Shown: positions 59,019-64,000 of the stretch, one piece after another
Numbering within the stretch: the first letter of the stretch is position 1
Layout of the letters: each line of letters begins with the position of its first letter
NCBI RefSeq assembly: GCF_014635185.1
Contig: NZ_BMCM01000006.1
Location: 62,001 to 126,000, forward strand
Reading direction: 5' to 3'
Source: Microbacterium murale
Lineage (GTDB): Bacteria > Actinomycetota > Actinomycetes > Actinomycetales > Microbacteriaceae
Length of the DNA: 64,000 bases
Program-made: the position numbers and the translations under genes
Notes under the pieces: model-generated
The model's input: only the letters and a program-made list of their open reading frames with translations
Databases searched by the model: none
Told to the model about the DNA's origin: nothing

Positions 59019-59774
59019 TCAGAGAACGCGGGCGAGGAAGTCCTGCGTGCGCGGATGCTGCGGGGTCGCGAGCACTTCGCGCGGGTCGCCCTCCTCGACG
59101 ATCACGCCACCGTCCATGAAGATCAGTCGCGATCCAACCTCGCGTGCGAAGCCCATCTCGTGAGTGACGACGAGCATCGTCATCCCCTCATCGGCAAGCG
59201 TGCGCATGACCTGCAGCACTTCGCCGACCAACTCGGGGTCGAGGGCTGAGGTCGGCTCGTCGAAGAGCATCATATCGGGGTTCATGCACAGCGCCCTGGC
59301 GATCGCGACGCGCTGCTGCTGCCCACCGGAGAGGTGACCGGGGAAGGCGTCGGCCTTCTCGCTCAGTCCCACCCTGCCGAGCATCGCGCGGGCGACCTTC
59401 TCCGCCTCGGCCTTCGAGCGCTTCTTCACGCGCTGCTGCGCGATCATCAGGTTGCCCATCACGTCGAGGTGCGGGAACAGGTTGAAGCTCTGGAACACCA
59501 TGCCGATGCGTGTGCGGATGCGGTCGATGTCGATGTCGGGGTCGGTGATGTCGATCCCCTCGATCAGCACCTTTCCACCGGTAGGCTCCTCGAGCAGGTT
59601 CACCGAGCGCAGCAGGGTCGATTTACCGGAACCCGACGGTCCGATCACACACACGACCTCGCCGGCCTTGACGGTCAGGTCGATGCCCTTGAGCACCTCG
59701 TTGTCGCCGAAGCTCTTGACGAGCCCCTGGATGTCGATCGCCGGGGCGTGGACATCGATCAGATCAGTGCTCAT
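59019..59774 (-). CDS. Polar amino acid ABC transporter ATP-binding protein (GlnQ type)
   Basis: A 251-residue ATPase. Walker A is GPSGSGKST, the Q-loop is [14 protein letters not shown], the signature LSGGQQQRV and Walker [20 protein letters not shown]; the last is typical of GlnQ/HisP-type amino acid importers. The ATG at 59774 overlaps the permease stop by 4 nt. It is the last gene of a three-gene operon: binding protein, permease, ATPase. Confidence 0.95.
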   Translation of the reverse strand: MSTDLIDVHAPAIDIQGLVKSFGDNEVLKGIDLTVKAGEVVCVIGPSGSGKSTLLRSVNLLEEPTGGKVLIEGIDITDPDIDIDRIRTRIGMVFQSFNLFPHLDVMGNLMIAQQRVKKRSKAEAEKVARAMLGRVGLSEKADAFPGHLSGGQQQRVAIARALCMNPDMMLFDEPTSALDPELVGEVLQVMRTLADEGMTMLVVTHEMGFAREVGSRLIFMDGGVIVEEGDPREVLATPQHPRTQDFLARVL

Positions 59775-60568
59775 CGCTGCCTCGCCATTCGTCGTTCCAG
59801 CCACGCGCTGAAGCGCGTGAGTGGGATCGTCACGATCAGGTACAGGATCGCCGCCATGATCAGCGGTGTTCCGTTCGCATTCTGGGTACTCGCGTCACGG
59901 GCGAAGTTGGTGAGCTCCTTCGACCAGATGAACGTGCCCGCCACGAAGAGCAGCGAGGTGTCCTTCAGCAGCAGCACGAACTCATTCGTGAGCGGCGGGA
60001 TGATGATGCGGAACCCCTGCGGCACGACGATCCAGAACGTCGTCTTCATCGGCGACATGCCCAGCGAACGGGCGGCCTCGGTCTGCCCCTTCGGCACGGC
60101 CTGGATTCCGGCACGGATCGTCTCCGCCATGTACGCCGAGGCGACCAGGATGAGGCCGATCAGACCGAGAACCACCGGCCCGCCGAGTTTCGTACCCGGC
60201 ACACCCAGCCCGATCGGCAGGATGAACGCGATGGCGAAGATCGTCAGAATCGCGGGGAGACCGCGGAACAGCTCGATCCACGCCGTGGCGATCCACCGGA
60301 ACGGTCCGATGCTCGACAGCTTGAGCAGTGCCAGCACGATCCCGAGCAGCAGACCTCCGACGAACGCCACAGCCGTGAACCAGAGCGTGTTCACGAGCGC
60401 GGTCGTGATGATGCCCGGGAGCATCTTCGCCGCGATCTCCGGATTGAAATACAGTTTCGCGATCCGGGCCCAGTCGGTGCTGACGGCCAGCCAGACGACG
60501 ACGGCGATCAACACCGCATAGACGATGTATCTGTACAGCTTGCTCTTGGTCGTGCGCCTCAACGCCAT
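59771..60568 (-). CDS. Polar amino acid ABC transporter permease (GlnP type)
   Basis: A 265-residue permease with an N-terminal membrane segment and the His/Glu permease domain. [12 protein letters not shown] and [29 protein letters not shown] are the usual signatures, the latter including the coupling loop. As the only permease in the operon, it probably acts as a homodimer. The ATG at 60568 is taken; a TTG at 60574 is closer to the AGGGG ribosome site and may be used instead. Confidence 0.94.
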   Translation of the reverse strand: MALRRTTKSKLYRYIVYAVLIAVVVWLAVSTDWARIAKLYFNPEIAAKMLPGIITTALVNTLWFTAVAFVGGLLLGIVLALLKLSSIGPFRWIATAWIELFRGLPAILTIFAIAFILPIGLGVPGTKLGGPVVLGLIGLILVASAYMAETIRAGIQAVPKGQTEAARSLGMSPMKTTFWIVVPQGFRIIIPPLTNEFVLLLKDTSLLFVAGTFIWSKELTNFARDASTQNANGTPLIMAAILYLIVTIPLTRFSAWLERRMARQR

Positions 60569-60601
60569 TGTCAAGGACCCCTGTCCTACTCGACCCGCCG
60601 A

Positions 60602-61420
60602 CTACTTCGCGGTGAAGTAGTTGTCGTAGATCGTCTGGTAGTCGCCGCTGTCACGAAGCTCCTGCAGCGCACCGTTGATCGCCTCGCGCAGCTCGTCCTT
60701 CTCGCCCTTGGCGAAGGCGAAACCGTACTGCTCGTCGGTGTTGTACTCCTCGACGATCTTGTAGGCAGAATCGGCCTTCTCGTGCTCGAGGTTCACCGGC
60801 TGGTCCTGAAGGATCGCGTCGATCTGACCTGCCTGCATCGCCGGCCACAGCTCGCCGTCGGACGGGTACTGCACGAGCTCGGCGCCCGTGGCGTTCTCCG
60901 ACGCATAGGTCTCGCCGGTGGTGCCCTGCTGCACGCCGACGTTGCGCCCCGACAGATCGTCGATCGACTTGATCCCGGAGTCGGTGCGCACGAGCAGCGA
61001 CTGGAGTGAGTCGTAGTAGGGGTCGGAGAAGTCGAGGTTCGCCTTGCGCTCGTCCGTGATGGTCATCGCTGAGGCACCGATGTCGCACGTGCCCGCCGCC
61101 AGGGTGGTGCCGGACTGCAGGGCATCGAAGCCGACATCCTGCACAGAAAGCTTGAGGTCGAGGTTCTTCGCGATCGCGTCGAGCAAGTCGATGTCGAAGC
61201 CGGTGTAACCGGTGCCGTTGTCGCCGCCCTCGAACTCGAACGGCGCGTAGGGGATGTCGGAGCAGATCGTCAGCGTTCCAGCCTCGGTGAGACCGTAGTC
61301 GTCGCCTGCCGGCGCATCGTCGCCGCCGGCGTCGCCTCCCCCGCTGGCGCAGCCCGAGAGAGCGAGCATGGCGGTCGCGGCGAGCGCGATACCGAAGGTG
61401 AGATTACGACGACGGGGCAT
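60602..61420 (-). CDS. Polar amino acid ABC transporter substrate-binding lipoprotein (SBP family 3)
   Basis: A 272-residue binding protein. Lipobox LALSGC (Cys about 24) is followed by a Gly/Asp linker. The family 3 body has LTICSDIPYAPFEFE, GFDIDLLDAIA, DERKANLDFSDPYYDS and VGVQQGTTGETYA, all typical of glutamate, glutamine or cystine binders. The ATG at 61420 has GGAG upstream. A perfect 14-bp palindrome lies 20 nt before the start codon. First gene of the operon. Confidence 0.94.
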   Translation of the reverse strand: MPRRRNLTFGIALAATAMLALSGCASGGGDAGGDDAPAGDDYGLTEAGTLTICSDIPYAPFEFEGGDNGTGYTGFDIDLLDAIAKNLDLKLSVQDVGFDALQSGTTLAAGTCDIGASAMTITDERKANLDFSDPYYDSLQSLLVRTDSGIKSIDDLSGRNVGVQQGTTGETYASENATGAELVQYPSDGELWPAMQAGQIDAILQDQPVNLEHEKADSAYKIVEEYNTDEQYGFAFAKGEKDELREAINGALQELRDSGDYQTIYDNYFTAK

Positions 61421-61439
61421 GACCGCTCCAGGGTGACTG

Positions 61440-61453
61440 GGGCGTATACGCCC
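61440..61453. promoter_or_regulatory. Perfect palindrome upstream of the amino acid importer
   Basis: GGGCGTATACGCCC, perfectly symmetrical, 20-33 nt before the start codon at 61420. It is a candidate operator. The regulator is unknown. Confidence 0.4.
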
Positions 61454-61535
61454 ACGGACGGGTATGCAGATCATCTTGACACGGAGCGACACACAAGGCC
61501 CGATCAGGATGGTTACGTTTGCGTTTCGAGTCTGA

Positions 61536-61835
61536 TCAGATCTCGAAATCGACGGCGACCCGCGAGGCGACGACGGATCGCACGTAGGCCACGACCTCTT
61601 CGTGCGCAGGATGCACCTGGTACTGCTCCAACGCCTCGACCGAGTCGAAATCCGCGATCAGAGTGACGTCCCAATTGGTCTCCGGATACACAGAGTTCGC
61701 GCCGGCCGAGATCGATCGCAACTGGGGCACGACACCGTCAAGTGCGTTCAGGCGGCGGGCGACCTCTGCGGCCTGCTCCCCGCGTTCGACAGCATCCTCG
61801 CTCGCGAGCTTCCAGCTGACCACGTGCCTGAGCAT
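61536..61835 (-). CDS. Dabb (stress-responsive alpha/beta barrel) domain protein
   Basis: A 99-residue protein made entirely of one Dabb domain: MLRHVVSWKL at the start, DVTLIADFDSVEALEQYQVHPAHEEV in the middle. These small dimeric ferredoxin-like proteins are induced by stress in plants and have unclear roles in bacteria; some are enzymes on polyketide-like substrates. The ATG overlaps the glutaredoxin-like stop (TGATG), so it is the last gene of a three-gene redox/stress operon. Confidence 0.9.
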   Translation of the reverse strand: MLRHVVSWKLASEDAVERGEQAAEVARRLNALDGVVPQLRSISAGANSVYPETNWDVTLIADFDSVEALEQYQVHPAHEEVVAYVRSVVASRVAVDFEI

Positions 61836-62092
61836 CAGATTTCCTCCAGAGCTTGGCGCAGCCGGTCGGGCGAGACCCGCCAGTGCGCGTGCAGTTCATC
61901 GTCGATGAGCACGACGGGGATCTTCTCCCACCACAGTTCGTACAGGGCGGGGTCGTCTTCTATCGAGCGCTCGACGATCTCGATGCGGTCGCCGATCTCA
62001 TCCGGCAGATCCGCGACGACGGTCTCGACGATCGCGAGCGCGGTCGGGCACAGATGGCACCCGGCCCTGCCGATGACCGTGACGGTCGTCAC
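61835..62092 (-). CDS. Glutaredoxin-like protein
   Basis: An 85-residue thioredoxin-fold protein of the DUF836/glutaredoxin-like family. The redox site is GCHLC (Cys12, Cys15) near the N-terminus and the cis-proline segment is IPVVLID. It starts at GTG 62092, overlapping the rhodanese stop by 4 nt; a longer reading to 62131 enters the rhodanese gene. It probably reduces disulfides with mycothiol or another thiol (inference). Confidence 0.88.
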   Translation of the reverse strand: MTTVTVIGRAGCHLCPTALAIVETVVADLPDEIGDRIEIVERSIEDDPALYELWWEKIPVVLIDDELHAHWRVSPDRLRQALEEI

Positions 62093-62391
62093 GCCGAGGG
62101 AGCTTCGACCGGGTGGCCCGTGGCGATCCACTCGCCCGTGCCGCCTTCGACGTTCGTGGCGTCGTGGCCCTGGGCCTCGAGCGCCTGCACGACCCGTGCC
62201 GAGCGTCCGCCGGCCTGGCAGATGACGTCGAACGCCTCGGCGGGAAGCTCTTCGAGACGGCTCCCCAGCTCGGACATCGGGATGTTCACCGCGCCGGGCA
62301 CGTGGCCACCGGCGAACTCATCCCGCTCGCGCACATCGATCAACGGTGTGTCCGTGCGGGCTGCGAGCTCTGCGACAGTGATCGACTTCAT
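62089..62391 (-). CDS. Single-domain rhodanese-like protein
   Basis: A 100-residue rhodanese. PLIDVRERDEFAGGHVPGAVNIP is the standard N-terminal signature. The active-site cysteine (Cys58) lies in VICQAGGRSAR; the loop is of sulfurtransferase length. It can carry persulfide sulfur. The ATG at 62391 has GGGAGA upstream. It is the first gene of the operon with the glutaredoxin-like and Dabb genes. Confidence 0.93.
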   Translation of the reverse strand: MKSITVAELAARTDTPLIDVRERDEFAGGHVPGAVNIPMSELGSRLEELPAEAFDVICQAGGRSARVVQALEAQGHDATNVEGGTGEWIATGHPVEAPSA

Positions 62392-62446
62392 GGATTCTCC
62401 CTGAAACTCGAGGCCTGGGTCTGGAGATACGGGGCTACAGACACAA

Positions 62447-62470
62447 AGCGCCCGTCCGAAGACAGGCGCT
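62447..62470 (-). terminator. Terminator after the bS22 gene
   Basis: Stem AGCGCCTGTC / GACGGGCGCT (one mismatch) with loop TTCG on the minus strand, followed by TTTGTGTCTG. It lies 14 nt beyond the stop codon. Confidence 0.8.
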
Positions 62471-62483
62471 CGTGTCCAGCCGC

Positions 62484-62582
62484 TTACTTCTTGTTGCGGC
62501 GCTGGTGGCGAGTCTTGCGAAGCAGCTTGCGATGCTTCTTCTTCGCCATGCGCTTGCGGCGCTTCTTGATGACAGAACCCAC
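62484..62582 (-). CDS. Small basic ribosomal protein bS22 (AURKAIP1/COX24 domain)
   Basis: A 32-residue, extremely basic protein (MGSVIKKRRKRMAKKKHR, then a Lys/Arg/His-rich tail ending NKK). It matches the bS22 protein seen bound to the small ribosomal subunit in mycobacterial structures, and is annotated in actinobacteria as an AURKAIP1/COX24 domain protein. It begins with GTG 62582, with GAGG 6 nt upstream. It is followed by a good terminator. It is too short for most gene finders but clearly real. Confidence 0.93.
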   Translation of the reverse strand: MGSVIKKRRKRMAKKKHRKLLRKTRHQRRNKK

Positions 62583-62709
62583 GGAAACCTCACTACGTCA
62601 GTGGCTGGGCGTCGCACGAAGTCGGACGCCCGGGTAAGGGCATGGAAAAAATGCCTCGGGTCAGTCTAGCAAACCAGCGGACCTCCGCTGATCACCGAGG
62701 CGGATGAGC

Positions 62710-62901
62710 TCAGCCGACGTCGGAGATCGGCCTGTGGAGGGCGTCGGTGACGGCGGATTCGGGCACGCGATAGCTGCGGCCGAATCGGATCGCGGGCAAC
62801 TCGCCCGCGTGGACGAGACGATAGACGGTCATCTTCGACACGCGCATGATCTCGGCGACTTCGGCAACCGTAAGGAACCGGACGTCTGGAACTTCGGGCA
62901 T
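62710..62901 (-). CDS. BldC-like helix-turn-helix (excisionase-family) DNA-binding protein
   Basis: A 63-residue single-domain MerR-like winged-helix protein: FLTVAEVAEIMRVSKMTVYR is the helix-turn-helix and LPAIRFGRSYRVPESAV the wing. It closely resembles BldC, which in Streptomyces binds cooperatively to direct repeats and delays development. The ATG at 62901 follows AAAGGGG; the GTG at 62928 coincides with the predicted transcription start, so it is less likely. A promoter lies just upstream. Confidence 0.9.
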   Translation of the reverse strand: MPEVPDVRFLTVAEVAEIMRVSKMTVYRLVHAGELPAIRFGRSYRVPESAVTDALHRPISDVG

Positions 62902-62928
62902 CCCCTGTACCCCTTTCTGCTGAAGCAC

Positions 62929-62958
62929 ACTCTATGGCGAACCTGCGACGCGTGTAAA
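62929..62958 (-). promoter_or_regulatory. Promoter of the BldC-like gene
   Basis: On the minus strand, -35 TTTACA (62953-62958), an 18-nt spacer and -10 TAGAGT (62929-62934). The leader before the ATG is about 20 nt and holds the ribosome site. Confidence 0.55.
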
Positions 62959-63007
62959 CCCAAGTGGCTGATGTGACCTGTGGGGATCAGGACGTCGGCA
63001 CAGGCTC

Positions 63008-63949
63008 TCAGCCGCGGGCGCGGGCGCCTTCGACCCGCTGCCGCGCATCGCGCAGCACCACGCGCTCGTTCTTGCGCGCGGCGCGAAGCGCCTTCTCAGC
63101 CTCGCGCACGGCCTTGCGCGCCTCCCGCACCTTCTTGTCGCCGGCGACATCCGCATCCTCGACATCGATCCAGTCCTGCTCGACGGCATGCGGCTCACCG
63201 CGATCCAAGCCGGCGATGTACGCGTCGACGCCGTCGAAGATCCGCTCCATGGCGAACCGGAACGGATCGTCCTCCGCCGTGAACACGCCGGCGTCGATCG
63301 CACGACGCAGCGACGGATACTCGTCCGCGGTGATGACCTGATCGAACAGCGCCGATTCCCGAGCCGCGACCTCTGCCTGCGACAGCCCGCTGGAGCGCGC
63401 CTGCTCCGTGTAGCCGGCCGACACCTGGCCGTACCATCGGGCCTCCCCCGTCACGGCGAGCGCGACGGCGAGACGCTCGGATTCGTTCAACGGCGTCTCG
63501 GCGAGAGCGGTCAGCCCCGCGTCGAGCCATGCCGAGCTGTTCGGAGTGATCGGCGAACCCGTGATCGGCAGCGACAGGATCCAGGGATGCGCGAGGTAGT
63601 GCTGCACCTGCGCGTCGAAGAGAGCGCGCAGCTTCGCCTGCCACCCCTCCTGCTCACGGTGCTCGTCCGGCGGCAGACCGGTCGCCTCCTCCTGCATGAG
63701 CAGCAGGAGATCATCCTTCGCGGTGACATAGCGGTACAGCGACATCGGAGTGAAGCCCAGCTTCGCGGCGACCGCAGCCATCGACACGGCGCCGAGACCC
63801 TCAGCGTCGGCCAGCTCCACGGCGGCGGCGACGATCTTCTCGACGCTCATCTCACGCTTGGGGCCGCGCTGCGGATCTGCAGCCACCCCCCAGGCGAGCG
63901 CGATCCCTCGCGGGAGCTCGGGAAGCTCTGGCAGTTCGGTGTCACTCAT
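63008..63949 (-). CDS. TetR/AcrR-family regulator with TetR_C C-terminal domain and basic coiled-coil tail
   Basis: A 313-residue regulator, longer than usual. An N-terminal Pro/Glu/Leu stretch of about 30 residues precedes the helix-turn-helix (KIVAAAVELADAEG, VSMAAVAAKLGFTPMSLYRYV). The ligand-binding domain is of the TetR_C type, with PLNESERLAVALAV and FRFAMERIFDGVDAYI. The last 45 residues are a highly charged Arg/Lys/Glu/Ala helix, probably a coiled coil. The ATG is 7 nt after TAGAAT and has no ribosome site. A palindrome upstream is likely its operator. The divergent target gene lies beyond the right edge. Confidence 0.92.
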   Translation of the reverse strand: MSDTELPELPELPRGIALAWGVAADPQRGPKREMSVEKIVAAAVELADAEGLGAVSMAAVAAKLGFTPMSLYRYVTAKDDLLLLMQEEATGLPPDEHREQEGWQAKLRALFDAQVQHYLAHPWILSLPITGSPITPNSSAWLDAGLTALAETPLNESERLAVALAVTGEARWYGQVSAGYTEQARSSGLSQAEVAARESALFDQVITADEYPSLRRAIDAGVFTAEDDPFRFAMERIFDGVDAYIAGLDRGEPHAVEQDWIDVEDADVAGDKKVREARKAVREAEKALRAARKNERVVLRDARQRVEGARARG

Positions 63950-63956
63950 GCTGACG

Positions 63957-63962
63957 ATTCTA
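63957..63962 (-). promoter_or_regulatory. -10 box of the TetR_C regulator gene
   Basis: TAGAAT on the minus strand, 7 nt before the ATG at 63949. Confidence 0.5.
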
Positions 63963-63965
63963 GTT

Positions 63966-63984
63966 CTGTTTATTGCGTAAACAG
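63966..63984. promoter_or_regulatory. Palindromic operator near the right edge
   Basis: CTGTTTATTGCGTAAACAG has perfect 7-bp arms around a 5-nt centre. It lies 16 nt before the regulator start and abuts its -10 box, the layout of an autoregulated TetR gene with a divergent partner. Confidence 0.65.
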
Positions 63985-64000
63985 TGTGTTACTGTCATAC

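Overview
The window is a high-GC actinobacterial chromosome segment. Gene content and style point to the family Microbacteriaceae, most likely Microbacterium or a close relative; this is inference from the sequence alone. Supporting signs are the rpoB-rpoC pair, menaquinone genes (menE, menB, menC), a System II cytochrome c maturation set, an LCP cell-wall ligase, the tiny ribosomal protein bS22, many 4-nt ATGA/GTGA gene overlaps, and many starts with no Shine-Dalgarno but a -10-like box 6-7 nt upstream. There is no transposase, integrase, phage structural gene or CRISPR array. This is ordinary chromosome decorated with small palindromic repeats.

Layout. 1-4 kb: a truncated membrane protein, a crotonase-fold protein, an FBP-type zinc-finger protein, a proline-rich small protein, a macro-like protein, tRNA-Tyr and a PfkB sugar kinase. 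4.2-11.8 kb: rpoC and rpoB (minus strand) with a good promoter and a perfect terminator. 11.8-17.4 kb: an oligopeptide/dipeptide ABC importer with a fused double ATPase. 17.5-18.8 kb: an LCP protein. 19-23.6 kb: a sugar ABC importer in one operon with a NagZ-type GH3 enzyme. 23.7-31.6 kb: small enzymes, a MacB-like ABC exporter pair, a two-component system and methyltransferases. 31.6-38.2 kb: menE-menB and menC, separated by a PadR/HAAS membrane module, an acetyltransferase and a 2-hydroxyacid dehydrogenase. 38.2-43.7 kb: TetR, an MMPL transporter carrying a C-terminal degenerate ABC-ATPase-like domain, and a YhgE/Pip protein. 44.6-52 kb: ccsB, resB, ccdA and a TlpA-like lipoprotein, then a glycosyltransferase and a fatty-acid desaturase, then a histidine phosphatase. 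52-54.9 kb: aspS and two small genes. 55-61.4 kb: two further ABC importers, one PotABC/Fbp-like and one for polar amino acids. 61.5-64 kb: a small thiol-redox operon, bS22, a BldC-like DNA-binding protein and a large TetR regulator.

The most notable signals are non-genic. (i) Three families of palindromic repeats occur mostly at gene ends; one copy lies in frame inside the linker of the peptide ABC ATPase. (ii) At least fifteen starts have a -10-like hexamer 6-7 nt upstream. In three pairs the TAG stop codon of the preceding gene is itself the start of that hexamer, giving an identical 9-nt gap. (iii) The octamer GCGGATGC/GCATCCGC is strikingly frequent in coding DNA, and five times it forms an 18-nt paired palindrome in the same reading frame. 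The MMPL plus ABC-like fusion in an operon with YhgE is the most unusual protein architecture. The glycosyltransferase/desaturase pair appears wedged into an otherwise conserved phosphatase-TlpA-CcdA-ResB-CcsB neighbourhood. No gap between genes exceeds 300 bases.
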